Shown here piece after piece: positions 31,201 to 43,093 of a stretch of DNA of 64,000 bases. Each line of letters begins with the position of its first letter. The first letter of the stretch is position 1. The notes under the pieces are model-generated. The model saw only the letters and a program-made list of their open reading frames with translations. It did not search any database and was not told where the DNA came from. Source of the stretch: Paraspadella gotoi (taxonomy: Eukaryota > Chaetognatha); the NCBI GenBank assembly GCA_051294375.1, contig JBJCIZ010000239.1:5785074-5849073 (forward strand), in the 5' to 3' direction. The position numbers and the translations under genes were made by a program.

Positions 31201-34200
31201 GTAATCATATTAGATTTTCCAATTATGTTAATTTCTCGTGTTAGACGTGTACCACTCTTTTACCTTTCGCTATTGGGTTGTCTAATCACCTACGTGTATA
31301 TTAATGCCATTAAGCGCAGCGAAGTACTCGCGTGAGGCAAACTGGGAACTAAGAACAGCACTTTTTTGCGTTAAGGTCAGGGCTCCTGTCTGTTCGCGTC
31401 TTGCTTCAATTGCTCACCAACTTATGTTTTAACTGCTTTTACACTTGAGTAAACGCTGCAATATATTAGTCCTATAATTTATGGTGGAACGGGAGGGGAG
31501 AACTAGTAGGAGCAGATCAGATAAGGCGGCCCGAATCACCTGGACGGAGGATTGAAGATTGAAAGAGGAAAGGTAGGAAATCGAGAAAGGAGAGGAGGTA
31601 ATAGACCCGCCGATCGGTCCTATTCCTTCTCCTTACTGACAATACCTTTTAATTGTGAATTACCTATATGCTTGCTAACGATAAAGTATCCACCAAAAAA
31701 ATGTTTCAATTTGCATTAATTTCACATTAAACAATAAAAATATTTTAGTATACGTAATGGTTAAATTGTAATTAGTTTTTTTTGACATCCTACCTGCTCT
31801 GTCACGTTGACCCACGCAGAATACAAGCTCACTTTTTGGATCAGCAAAGTCAAATGCGGGCAAAATTTTCGTCATATATTTTGTTTTTGCTGTTTTATAT
31901 TCACTTCGTAATTATCTGTTACGTGAAACCAAGGAAAGACGCACGCGATACCGAAAGCCGCCTGGCACACCGCAACACATCGAATTTCCGTTCATTGTTA
32001 AATGAACTTTCAAACAAATTGGTCATATGAACAATAGGGTCGCAAGTGAAAGGTTCAAATCAAAATTTAGCCGAAGTATATAATTGAAAACTATACATAT
32101 CTAGTGCTCAATACTTAATCTTTAAATAATTTTTCTTTTTTTACAAATAATAGTTCAACAATTATCAAAATTTTAAAAATCTTTTTTTGCTACAATTACT
32201 CGCGAGAAACAGATTGCAGATTCCTTGTTAAAAAGAAAATATAAATCTTTTTCAACAAATTATGGTATTAAGTAGGCTTAAAAATTACTCAAACAAACTT
32301 ATTTTACAGCCTACAAAATTTGAAAAATAGGCATAACTTAATTACAATTTTTTACATTATCTATAACCAAAAACTTTAATGAAAGATTTTTAAAAAAGAA
32401 TTATACTTTCACATTTTAACTTTTTGCCAAGGAATCCAAATCCGATCTTAAAATTTAAAAGACATTCTGCATTTTTAAAAATTCACCAGCTTATAATCAC
32501 AACTTATTACCATATAATAAATATAGCTCAGCTGGTAGGCCGACTCAATGATTATAAACCAATTATAAACACAATAAATTTTACCAAATATTTTTATATT
32601 GCGTTTTTATTCTTATTTTATACGCTAATTTTACAATTTTGTTTAAAAACTTTTTTATCATTTCGCACCACTTAATGAAGGATTCTTCAACAACTCGCAG
32701 CGCGGACGAGCGCCCTCGACGTTCTATGGGATTCACAGGACCGAGACAAGGTACGGCCTCTTCAAACGGGAACCGTCTCCCTACTGCTTCTGAGGCAACA
32801 GCCATTGGAAAAACAGAAAGGTGGACGAGATGAGATTGCACTTTGATTGTTGATTCAGCATTAGAAATTGCTTGCGATTGATTTACACCCTGATTGTTCG
32901 CAAATGATCGTTTGCACTTATGTGCTGTGATTGCATATCGATTGATTGAATGCACTGATTGTTGCTTGACTGACATTGAAAATGACTGCGCTTTGCATTG
33001 ATTTGCCTTTGATTGCATTAGATTGATTGATATGCAGCTACGATTATGTATGCTGCATGACTGACTTGCATTGAATGGACATTACGGGCCTTGAATGATT
33101 GCAATTGACTGCATAGGCATTGATTGGATTAGCAGTTGACATTATATGATTTTTATTTTTGGAATTGACAGAACTTATTGAATTTAATTCATCAAGTATA
33201 TTTTCATGGATTGATATTCGATTTGATCCAGTGATTNNNNNNNNNNNNNNNNNNNNNNNNNTCAATCAGTGAAATAACTGATGAATAAATCAATAAATCT
33301 GTCAATTCAAAAAAAAAATCAATAAGTCAATGCAATCCATCAATGTAATCAGTCAATGCAATCATTCAACGTAATCCATCAATGCAATCAGTCAATGCAA
33401 CAATCAGTGCATTCAATCAATCAATGCAATCAAGCAATCAATGCAAACGATCAATGCAATCAGTCAATGCAACAATCAGTGCATTCAATCAATCAATGCA
33501 ATCAAGCAATCAATGCAAACGATCAATGCAACAATCAGTGAAATCAATGCAATCAATCAATGCAATCAAACAATCAATGCAATCCATCTCGTCCACCTTC
33601 TGTTTCCACTTGGCGTTGCCCAGAAAGCAGAGCCCTTCCCCTCCCTTCCCCTCTCTTCCCCTCCCTCTCCCCTCCAGCTTTTCCCTCCTCCCTCCCTCAC
33701 TCCCTTCCATACCTTCGCCCCCTCCAAAAGCGGTACAGTTCATCCGCATCCACTTTCACGGCCCGAACCAACAAGATTCGCCGCCCCGCCGACATCGAGA
33801 CTTACCTGCTGGAAGAAATCCGGCATCACTTCCAGCTGCCGGGAGTGGGGATTTTTTTTTCCGGGGGAGACTACACATGTCTTCCTATTTCCAGATCATG
33901 AGTCCTCGATTTTCCGATTATCACACGAGCGCAATTCTTTAGGGGTTCGACCGGATCCCGGAGATTCTACTTTCTCGGTGGGTGCCGCACAAGGGGAGTT
34001 TTTTGGACGTGCAAAGGGTTAGGACCGACGACGAGGATTGAAGAGTGGGCCTTTTTTTTTTAGTCATTCGCGCGGTCGCAGTTATGTCGTTCGTCAGGTC
34101 ACCTGCTTCCCACTTACGTATAGATCTAGTTAGGTGTGTGGCGGTGATATTCGCACCGACCGTATGTCCACGTCCTACAGCAATACCATTGACTAAGGGG

Positions 34201-37200
34201 CGAACACACCATCCAAGGGGCGTAGTGTTCCATCCACAGTCCTCAACGACTTCCCTCTTGCGTTTGCAAAGCGAGACCGTCCAGAGGGTAACCGCGCCGA
34301 AGTGACTGGACGGCGTCAATTGGGTCGGAAACCCCCAAGACAACAGTGAGAATGACCTACCCATTCAATGAGGCACCAAGAGCAACCCGGGCTGTCTGCA
34401 TAGAATGTCATTTTTTGAGACAAGAACTAAACCTCAAATCTAGCGAGCCATTCACCGGCAAAACTCATAAAACTAATACAAGAATAAAAAGACGGAATCT
34501 CCCGCGCTTGCAGTTCGGCGTAATGTATAACGGTTAAGCAGACAAGGTCACTGCGCTGGCCAACACATTGGATGAAACCAATCCTCTGCTATTTTACCGG
34601 CGACATTCCTGCTTCTGGGTGTCTCTCTAAAACTATAGATATATGCGTCTCCATTAAATACTCTGTAATCATATTAGATTTTCCAATTATGTTAATTTCT
34701 CGTGTTAGACGTGTACCACTCTTTTACCTTTCGCTATTGGGTTGTCTAATCACCTACGTGTATATTAATGCCATTAAGCGCAGCGAAGTACTCGCGTGAG
34801 GCAAACTGGGAACTAAGAACAGCACTTTTTTGCGTTAAGGTCAGGGCTCCTGTCTGTTCGCGTCTTGCTTCAATTGCTCACCAACTTATGTTTTAACTGC
34901 TTTTACACTTGAGTAAACGCTGCAATATATTAGTCCTATAATTTATGGTGGAACGGGAGGGGAGAACTAGTAGGAGCAGATCAGATAAGGCGGCCCGAAT
35001 CACCTGGACGGAGGATTGAAGATTGAAAGAGGAAAGGTAGGAAATCGAGAAAGGAGAGGAGGTAATAGACCCGCCGATCGGTCCTATTCCTTCTCCTTAC
35101 TGACAATACCTTTTAATTGTGAATTACCTATATGCTTGCTAACGATAAAGTATCCACCAAAAAAATGTTTCAATTTGCATTAATTTCACATTAAACAATA
35201 AAAATATTTTAGTATACGTAATGGTTAAATTGTAATTAGTTTTTTTTGACATCCTACCTGCTCTGTCACGTTGACCCACGCAGAATACAAGCTCACTTTT
35301 TGGATCAGCAAAGTCAAATGCGGGCAAAATTTTCGTCATATATTTTGTTTTTGCTGTTTTATATTCACTTCGTAATTATCTGTTACGTGAAACCAAGGAA
35401 AGACGCACGCGATACCGAAAGCCGCCTGGCACACCGCAACACATCGAATTTCCGTTCATTGTTAAATGAACTTTCAAACAAATTGGTCATATGAACAATA
35501 GGGTCGCAAGTGAAAGGTTCAAATCAAAATTTAGCCGAAGTATATAATTGAAAACTATACATATCTAGTGCTCAATACTTAATCTTTAAATAATTTTTCT
35601 TTTTTTACAAATAATAGTTCAACAATTATCAAAATTTTAAAAATCTTTTTTTGCTACAATTACTCGCGAGAAACAGATTGCAGATTCCTTGTTAAAAAGA
35701 AAATATAAATCTTTTTCAACAAATTATGGTATTAAGTAGGCTTAAAAATTACTCAAACAAACTTATTTTACAGCCTACAAAATTTGAAAAATAGGCATAA
35801 CTTAATTACAATTTTTTACATTATCTATAACCAAAAACTTTAATGAAAGATTTTTAAAAAAGAATTATACTTTCACATTTTAACTTTTTGCCAAGGAATC
35901 CAAATCCGATCTTAAAATTTAAAAGACATTCTGCATTTTTAAAAATTCACCAGCTTATAATCACAACTTATTACCATATAATAAATATAGCTCAGCTGGT
36001 AGGCCGACTCAATGATTATAAACCAATTATAAACACAATAAATTTTACCAAATATTTTTATATTGCGTTTTTATTCTTATTTTATACGCTAATTTTACAA
36101 TTTTGTTTAAAAACTTTTTTATCATTTCGCACCACTTAATGAAGGATTCTTCAACAACTCGCAGCGCGGACGAGCGCCCTCGACGTTCTATGGGATTCAC
36201 AGGACCGAGACAAGGTACGGCCTCTTCAAACGGGAACCGTCTCCCTANNNNNNNNNNNNNNNNNNNNNNNNNAGTTTAAAGAATCCTTCATTAGAGTGGT
36301 GCGAAAATGATAAAAATTTTTAAAAAATTTAAAATTTAGCGTATAAAATATGAGAATAAAAACCAATATAAAAATATTTTGGTAAATTTATTTTTTTAAA
36401 TTTTATACATTAGTGGCTACCAGTGAGCTATATTTATATATGGTAATAAGTATATTATAAGCTGAAAATTTTAAAAATGCAAATTTTTTAAATTTTANNN
36501 NNNNNNNAAATATGAGAATAAAAACCGATAAAAATATTTTGGTAAATTTATTTTTTTAATTTTATACGTTAGTGGCTACCAGTAAGCTATATTGTAATAA
36601 GTATATGGTAATAAGTATATTATAAGCTAAAATTTGAAAATGCAATTTTTTAAATTTTAAGAACGGATTTGGATTCCTTGCAAAAAGTTAATATAAGAAA
36701 GTATAATTCGTTTTTAAAAATTCTTTCATTAAGTTGGTTAAAAATGTAAAAAATTGTATTTAAGATGCCGATTTTCAATTTTGAACTTAAAAATATAGTT
36801 TTTTATAATTTTAACCTACTTAATGACATAATTTTTGAAAAAGATTTATATTTTCTTTTATCAACTTTTAACAAGGAATCTGAATCTGTTCTCAGAAATT
36901 ACCAAAAAATATTTTGAAATTTTGACATTTGTACTATATTTGTAAAAAAGAAAAATAATTAAAGATTAGTATTCACTAATATGATAGTTTTCAAGATATA
37001 TTTGCTAAATTTTGATTCCAACCTTTCACTTCACCCTATTGTTCATATGACAAATTTTTAAGTCATTTAACAAGAACGGAAATTCTGATGTGTTGCGCCG
37101 ATGCGCCTTTCGTATCGCGCGTCTTTCCTGGGTTTTCACGTAACAGAGTAATATACGAGTGAAGCTAAAACAGCTAAAATAACAAAATATTATACGAAAT

Positions 37201-40200
37201 TTGCCGCATTTACTTTGTGATCAAGTGATTGTATTTCTGCGTGGTCACGTGACTAGACAGGTAGGATGTAAAAAAACTAATTACAATTTACCAGTTATTA
37301 ACTAAAATTATTTTATTTTTTATGAATAATGCCAAATTAAATTTTTTTGGTGATATTATCGTTAGCAAGCATATTAGTAAGCACATTAAAAGTATTGTCA
37401 GTATAAAAGGAGATAGACCGACGCGGGTCTATTACCCCTCTCCTTCTCATTCACCTCCTCTTCAAATCTTCATCCTCCTCCCAGGGATTCGGGGCCGCCT
37501 TTCTCTATCTTCTCCTACTAGTTTCTCCCCTCCCTTCCAACCAAAATAAGGACTAAATAGATGCACGTTTACCAAAGTTAAAAGCAGTTAAAACATAAGT
37601 GGAACAGATTAACAGACCAACAGACAGACCGACCAACCAAAAAGTGTCTTATCCAGTTGCTCCGCGAGTACTCGCGGCGCTACTAATAATTACACGGGTA
37701 TATGCAACCCATGCGAAATAAAAATGCTACATCTACCGAATATTAACATAATTGGAATCAATATATTACAATAATTAATGAGCATATATTCTAATATTTT
37801 AGAGAGACACGCAGAACAGGAGGTCCCGTAAAAACAAGATCGGTTCATCCAATGTGTTGCCCCGCAGTGACCTTTCTTAACCCGTATGAAACGCACTGCA
37901 TCGGAATTCCGTCTTTTATTCTTTATAGTTTTATGATTTCCTGAAGGCGTCGCTAGATTTGAGGTTTATTCTTGTCTCAACAAATGAGCAACTATTGCAA
38001 CAGCCGGGTTGCCTGTGGTGCCCATTGGAATGGGGCATCTCACTGTTGGCTTTGGGGGTTTCCGACCCTAAGTGACGCCTCCAGTCACTGGCGCGGTTAC
38101 CCTCGGACGGTCTCGCTTTGCCAACGCAGAGGGAAGTCGTTAGGACTGTGGATGGAACACTACGCCTTGGATGGTGTGTTCCCCCTCTGAGTCAATGGAT
38201 TTGGCTGTAGGACGGTGGACATGAGGCGGTGTGAATATACCGCCACACAACCAACTATATAAAACGTAAATGGGACAGACTGACGGACGGACATACCGAC
38301 CGGCCGAACTAAAAAAAAAAGCCACCTTCATCTCCTCGGCGTCGTCCATCCCTTGCACGGTCAAAACCCCTTGGGACACGAAGTAAAAATCTCCGGGATC
38401 CGGGTTCGAACCCAGAAGGAATCGCTCGTGATAATCGGAAAATCGAGGACTCATGATCTGATAGAAGACGTGGTAGTTTCTCTCGATCGCCAGCTGGAAG
38501 GTGATGCGGGATTTCTCCAGCAGGTAAGTCTCGATGTCGGCGGCGGCGATCTTGTTGTCGGGCCGAAGTGGATGCGGATGAACTTACCCTTTTGGAGGGG
38601 GGAAGGTAGGGAAGGGAGGGAGGGGAGGGGAAGGGAGGGAAATGGAGGGAGGGAGGGGAAGAGAGGGAAGGAGGGGAAGGGAGGGAATGGAGGGGAAGGA
38701 GAGGGAAGGGAGGGCGAAGGGAGGGTAAGGGAGCGGGAAGAGAGGGAAGCGTGGAGGGGAATGGAGGGAAGGGCAGGGGAAGGGAGGGGAAGGGAGGGTA
38801 GGGAGGGGAAAGAGGGGAAGGGAGGGAAATGGAGGGGAAGGGAGGGATAAGGAGGGGAATGCGGTGGAAGGGAGGGGAAGGGAGGGAAATGGAGGGAAGG
38901 GAGGAAGGGAAGGGAATGGGGAGGAAGGGAGGAAGGGAGGGGAATGGGGGGAAGGGAGGGATTGGTGGAGGGGAAGTGAGGGGAAGGGAGGGGAATGGGG
39001 GGAAGGGAGGATTGGGAGGGAAGGGAGGGGGAAGGGAGGGAAAGGAAGAGGAAGGGAGGGGAAGGGATGGGAAGGAGGAAATGGAGGGGAAGGGAGGGAA
39101 AGGGAGGGAAGAGAGGGGAAGGGAGGAAAGGGGGAAGGGAGGAAAGTGGAGGAGAAGGAAGGGAAAGGTGAGGGGAAGGGGAGGGGAATGGGGAGGGAGG
39201 GAAGGGATGGGGAAAGGAGAAGAAGGGAGGGGAGAGAGGGGCAAGGGAAGGAGAGGAGAGGAAGGGAGGGAAAGGGAAGGAGGGCGAGGAGGGAGAGGGA
39301 GGGGAAGGAAGGGAGAGGGAGGGGAATGGGGCGGAAGGAGGGTGCTTGCGTTGCAAACTTACACAAGTAAAACGTCCCTCGACAAACAATCAACAGTAAC
39401 ATTAACGAGAACAACCCAAAAAACAAAATCAACAACAACAACAACAAAAGACAAAAGACAAAAAACATCAACCACACTTTAAATTTAACCACAACAACGC
39501 CACCACAAACGCAACCAGAACCACAACAACAACAACAGACGACCACAACAACCAAATCAACAAAAAGAAAATCTATAAAAACCGCAACAACAACATCAAC
39601 AACAGCAACATCAGGACTCACGAATCTGCTGGAGTTGTTGTTCCTGACGGTCTTCGCGTTGCCGTAGGCCTCCAAGGGAGGATTTGCCTGGACGATCTGC
39701 TCCTCCAGAGATCCACCGCCTGCCGAAGCTTTGGACTTGACCGCCTGATTGAGGGATTGAGTTAATTGATTGAATGATTGATTGATCCAGCGTTTCTGCG
39801 ATTGGGTTGAGTCGATGGGATTGAGTTAGTTGATTGCTTGATTTCATTGCGTTGATTTGATTGCTTGATTTGATTGTTTAGTCGATTGATTGATTGATAC
39901 ATATTTGTCGAATTATTCTTTTTTGTTTGATCATATTTGCTAAACTATCTCGGTTGATTCGTTGATTTAAAAGTTTTGTTGTTTTTTTTTTCATTGGAAT
40001 ATATAGATTAATTCATTCATGAACTGATTGACTTAATAAATTGATTGATTGATTGTCTCACTTTGGGATCCGCGCNNNNNNNNNNCGAATGATTCTTTTT
40101 TGTTTGATAGAATTGATATTTGCTAAACTATCACGGTTGATTCGTTGATTTAAAAGTTTTGTTGTTGTTTTTTTTTCATTGGAATATATAGATTNNNNNN

Positions 40201-41283
40201 NNNNNNNNNNNNNNNNNNNNNNNNNNNNNNNNNNNNNNNNNNNNNNNNNNNNNNNNNNNNNNNNNNNNNNNNNNNNNNNNNNNNNNNNNNNNNNNNNNNN
40301 NNNNNNNNNNNNNNNNNNNNNNNNNNNNNNNNNNNNNNNNNNNNNNNNNNNNNNNNNNNNNNNNNNNNNNNNNNNNNNNNNNNNNNNNNNNNNNNNNNNN
40401 NNNNNNNNNNNNNNNNNNNNNNNNNNNNNNNNNNNNNNNNNNNNNNNNNNNNNNNNNNNNNNNNNNNNNNNNNNNNNNNNNNNNNNNNNNNNNNNNNNNN
40501 NNNNNNNNNNNNNNNNNNNNNNNNNNNNNNNNNNNNNNNNNNNNNNNNNNNNNNNNNNNNNNNNNNGACTGACTGATGACCTGAATTAATGAATAACTCA
40601 CTGGCTGACCAACTGATTGACTGATTAAATGAATGAATGAATGATAGATTGACTTGCAAACAAACTAAGTGAATGTCTGAATGAAAACTGACTGATTGAT
40701 TGAATGACTGAATGTTTGACTGATTGACGAACTAACTTACTGAATGAATGACTGACCGTTGTATGAAAAACTGACTGATTGATTGGATGAATGAATGACT
40801 GACTGACCGACCAACTAACTGACTGACTGACTGACGGCAGCTGCTCAGACTGACCCATCTCCAGCAGCTGCAGGGCTCCGTCGGCGATGGCGTAGAGGTG
40901 AGGCGGCGCCTCGTTGCGTCTTTTTCCCCGGTAGAAGGCGCGCATGATCGGAGTGTAAACGTTGAGCCACTTGTAGCTGGAAAATTGTAATTATAATACT
41001 ACATATTAGACTATTTGTAATATTAATACTACAATAATAATACATTAAACTGAGGTTATATTTTTGTTAGGATTAGTGGATTAGTTAAAATTGGAGATTG
41101 TGAGTGAAACAGAGAGACAGACAGAGAGAGAGGGAGAGAGAAAGAGAGAGAGAGAGGTGAAGGGATAGAAATGAGAAAGGACAGAAGAGAGAGAGGGCAG
41201 AGAGCATTAACAGAGAGAGAGAGAGATACAAGAAAACAGAAAAAGACAAAAAAGAGAGGTAACAGACAGAGAGACAAACATGT

Positions 41284-41345
<62 letters not shown>

Positions 41346-41383
41346 TAAGAATCATCCTAACAAATATAGATTTTATATAAATG

Positions 41384-41440
<57 letters not shown>

Positions 41441-43093
41441 CTCAAACCCCGGCCACCATCCACCCCAACCATCCCCCCCTTTCCCCCAGCTCACGGATTG
41501 ATGCAGATGCAGAAAAGTCCCGAGTAAGTGTAGATCTGCAGGACGTGATATCTGGATCTGAGGTTGTGCAGGACGCATGCGCGGTTGAGGATCGAGAGAT
41601 TGGACATGTCCTCTTCCTTCTCGAACTTGGGCGGGTTGCATTCCAGCAGCTCCGACGAGGAGATGGTCAGGGTTTTCTGAATGAAGAGGTAATTCAAATT
41701 TCTTATTTTAAATACTATCATACATACGAAATGAATAAAGGATAAATTGTAAAGAAAGAAAGTCAGAAAGACATTCCTAACGTTTTATTATTATAAAAAT
41801 ACGGATAATCTAAAATAGTAGAAAAGGAATTTTGAAATTTGCATGGTATTACTCAATGAGTTTATTACAATTGCGATGTTCATTGTAGTCGGCAAAAACC
41901 TTTGCGACTTTAACAATCCCCATTCACATTCGATATGTACATTAGGGTGGAGTGATGAAAAGATTGAGCGATGATACAATGTATCTTTGCTGCCTTTATA
42001 TATGTAATAAAAAATAATTAAGCCATTTTTCAAAAAAAAATTGCATAACAGTATCATTAATTGAATTTTCTTTATAGTAATATCCTTATAAATTTATAAA
42101 TCATATTTTTTTAATTTTAAGAACAGTTTTGGATTCGCTAAAAAAACTGAAAAACTTTTGTAAAATATGTTACATGATATTTTTAGGTTAAAGCTGAAAA
42201 AAATAACCAAAACGTTTAATCATATAATAGATTCTACTATAAGTATAAAGCGTGAAAAAGTAGAGAACTTGACCTTTCCGTCGATTTCCACAGTGACTTT
42301 GTCTCCCTCCGTCTTCGTGATTTTGCATTTGGCAAAAACTTGTTCCGGGTCAGGAATCCACCGCTCAGTCTGGAAGGAAAAGGGTAAGTTTAAAGGGTAA
42401 GTTTAAAGGGCAAATGACAAAAGGATAGTATTGCAGGAGAAAGAAAAAACCAAAAGCGTGACTTGATAAAATGTAGCCAATCATAAGGTTTTAGTATCTT
42501 TTTATAATCGGTTTCGATCAAAAAAAAAAGGGAAATACTATGGAAATTAGAAGTTAAAGTCTTGGAGGAAGAAAAATCTAATTTGCATATTGCAGTATTT
42601 AGCTTTAATAGAAAGCATTGTAACATCAAAAGGGTTCGCGGAAATCATTAAAGGTTCGAGGATATTATCAATGAACTACATTTGATAAAAATGTCTCAAA
42701 TACGTTGATCTACGTTAACTAAAAATTATCTTATAAATAATCATAAATCATAAAAACAAATTAGAACCATAGCAACTATTTCAAAAACGATTTCTTCCCA
42801 ATCCTGTGACATGCGAGCGATGTTTACGACCGTCCTCACGGACAATTCCAAATTTATGAAAAGCTTTCCTCCGGGAGAGCAGAGTGTAAAAATTGTAATG
42901 TATATAACCAAGCTTGGCAATTGCATTAACTTCACCAACGACGAATAAAGCAACTTGTTAAGCAAAACTAATTTATAAATGCTCCACCGACCTTTGAGTC
43001 AAATGGAGCGGATCGCTCCACTCCCAACTGATCCGAGGGCAACTGGAGCCAAATCCAATCGGGATGGCGCGGGGAAAGACGTTCCTGTGCCAT
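26455..43093 (-). CDS. Mhc: class II myosin heavy chain, motor domain (copy 1)
   Basis: The exons encode a muscle-type myosin II head, the ATP-driven actin motor. They include the SH3-like start ([20 protein letters not shown]), transducer [15 protein letters not shown], loop 1 side and [17 protein letters not shown] (switch I), loop GREEQAEPD, relay FEIFELN...[41 protein letters not shown], the actin-contact HPHFVRCIIPNE and the converter-proximal [19 protein letters not shown] and [11 protein letters not shown] are class II signatures. Gaps remove the P-loop and switch II exons; both are present in the noisy copy at 45-57 kb. Exon 8 is displaced and cut. Nothing beyond DFLVR (neck, IQ motif, coiled-coil rod) exists in the window. 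Intron phases agree across every adjacent pair tested. Confidence 0.95.
26885..26975 (-). CDS. Mhc: myosin exon 14
   Basis: It reads [20 protein letters not shown], then [10 protein letters not shown]. The acceptor is CAATCCAAG and the donor GTGGCT, phase 2. Confidence 0.96.
27024..27320. mobile_element. MITE-like element with TIRs around degenerate TTAGGG repeats
   Basis: The left end GGGCTTTCTTTTCCGAGAGT and the reverse complement of the right end GGCCTTATTTTCCCAGAACG align over about 35 bp. Between them is a degenerate CCCTAA-type array of about 220 bp. Related copies are at 421-925, 22365-22412 (edge only), 43737-44090, 45925-46235 and 57720-58080. Confidence 0.55.
27567..27666 (-). CDS. 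Mhc: myosin exon 13 (loop 2 region)
   Basis: It reads [20 protein letters not shown], then [14 protein letters not shown]. The Lys-rich end is the actin-binding loop 2. Phase 1 at donor GTAGGT. Confidence 0.92.
27725..28250. repeat. telomere-like CCCTAA array and (CT)n in a myosin intron
   Basis: Degenerate CCCTAAACCCTAAACC-type units lie at 27830-28080, followed by CT dinucleotides at 28095-28250 just before the exon 12 donor. Confidence 0.85.
28265..28506 (-). CDS. Mhc: myosin exon 12
   Basis: It reads [20 protein letters not shown], then [20 protein letters not shown], then [20 protein letters not shown], then FKNK, with donor GTGAGG. Confidence 0.98.
28738..28902 (-). CDS. Mhc: myosin exon 11 (relay helix)
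   Basis: It reads [20 protein letters not shown], then [20 protein letters not shown], then [14 protein letters not shown]. The first Gly codon is completed from the switch II exon (DIAG). Confidence 0.97.
30012..30039 (-). CDS. Mhc: myosin exon 9, truncated by a gap
   Basis: GREEQAEPD follows acceptor CCTCAG and is then lost in the N run 29132-30011. The rest is seen in copy 2 at 49435-49592. Confidence 0.9.
30172..32832 (+). other. inverted noisy copy of myosin exon 7, intron and exon 8
   Basis: On the plus strand, 30265-30570 is a damaged exon 7 (TTCATCCGCATCCACTTTCA start) and 32680-32832 is a damaged exon 8 (GACGTTCTATGGGATTCACA). The real gene is on the minus strand. Short frames inside are not genes. 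Confidence 0.92.
33330..33590. repeat. CAATGCAATCA-type minisatellite
   Basis: A unit of about 60-70 bases built from TCAATGCAA blocks is present twice plus fragments. An inverted version is at 32835-33120 and a noisy one at 49815-50075. Confidence 0.9.
33597..33636 (-). CDS. Mhc: fragment of myosin exon 8, cut at a chimeric junction
   Basis: It reads [12 protein letters not shown] and ends at donor AAG/GTGGAC, in frame with exon 9 (GREEQAEPD). At 33637 the sequence switches abruptly to the inverted noisy segment. Confidence 0.75.
33637..36247 (+). other. inverted noisy copy of myosin exons 7-8, second placement
   Basis: It is identical base for base to about 30172-32758, including all its indels, and is oriented opposite to the real gene. 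It joins, through 25 N, the clean inverted partner at 36273. Confidence 0.95.
36273..38325. repeat. myosin intron with dispersed repeats, the unit copied elsewhere
   Basis: This AT-rich intron and the adjoining exon 7 reappear inverted at 30.2-32.8 and 33.6-36.2 kb and directly at 50.2-52.4 kb. It includes an approximately 250 bp GC-rich repeat (37980-38250) and a GACAGAC/CGACCGAC tail. A local duplication flanks the 10-N gap at 36498-36507. Confidence 0.85.
38326..38588 (-). CDS. Mhc: myosin exon 7, one-base deletion
   Basis: It reads [10 protein letters not shown], then after a missing base [60 protein letters not shown] and DAEEMK. Copy 2 has GACCAACAAG where this copy has GACAACAAG, so the frame break is a single lost C. 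The length is 263 instead of 264. Confidence 0.93.
38595..39345 (+). repeat. 750 bp polypurine (G-rich) tract in a myosin intron
   Basis: Units such as GGGAAGGGAGGGAAT repeat with almost no pyrimidine on the plus strand. Long Pro/Ser frames on the minus strand are artefacts. A noisy copy is at 52397-53140. Confidence 0.95.
39622..39744 (-). CDS. Mhc: myosin exon 6 (loop 1 to NNNSSRF)
   Basis: It reads [20 protein letters not shown], then [20 protein letters not shown], then F, at donor GTGAGTC. NNNSSR is the switch I nucleotide-binding motif. 41 codons. Confidence 0.97.
40062..40075 (-). CDS. Mhc: 3' fragment of the myosin P-loop exon, cut by a gap
   Basis: Only the end of the exon (GCGCGGATCCCAAA before GTGAGAC) remains next to a 10-N gap. 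The equivalent full exon is in copy 2. Confidence 0.5.
40855..40976 (-). CDS. Mhc: myosin exon 4
   Basis: It reads [20 protein letters not shown], then [20 protein letters not shown]. The donor (GG/GTCAGT) merges into a run of TCAG-type repeats in the intron. The phase matches the P-loop exon of copy 2. Confidence 0.95.
41290..41438. repeat. (GA)n and (GATA)n microsatellites in a myosin intron
   Basis: GA dinucleotides run from about 41290 to 41342 and GATA units from 41382 to 41438. The noisy copy has them at 55005-55160. Confidence 0.97.
41495..41676 (-). CDS. Mhc: myosin exon 3
   Basis: It reads [20 protein letters not shown], then [20 protein letters not shown], then [15 protein letters not shown]. 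The transducer motif is clear. It ends in phase 2. Confidence 0.97.
42274..42369 (-). CDS. Mhc: myosin exon 2 (SH3-like subdomain)
   Basis: It reads [20 protein letters not shown], then [12 protein letters not shown], in exactly 32 codons between CTTCCAG and GTCAAG. Confidence 0.95.
42992..43093 (-). CDS. Mhc: myosin exon 1 with start codon
   Basis: The ATG at 43093 has a strong Kozak context (GCCGCCATGG). It gives 34 residues ending RSAPFDSK at donor AAG/GTCGGTGG. Confidence 0.88.

Noticed and set aside
30475-31335. Several 60-141 codon frames repeated exactly at 33939-34799
   Set aside because: They are in the inverted noisy copy of the myosin intron and its dispersed repeat; the exact repetition is an assembly effect, not a gene family.
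33330-33590. Possible CRISPR-like array of regularly spaced repeats
   Set aside because: The units are overlapping CAATGCAATCA minisatellite variants without unique spacers, in an animal genome.
38309-39675. Long Pro/Ser-rich frames of more than 300 codons
   Set aside because: They lie on the strand opposite the polypurine tract; the composition is purely repeat-derived, and the real coding here is myosin exons 6 and 7.
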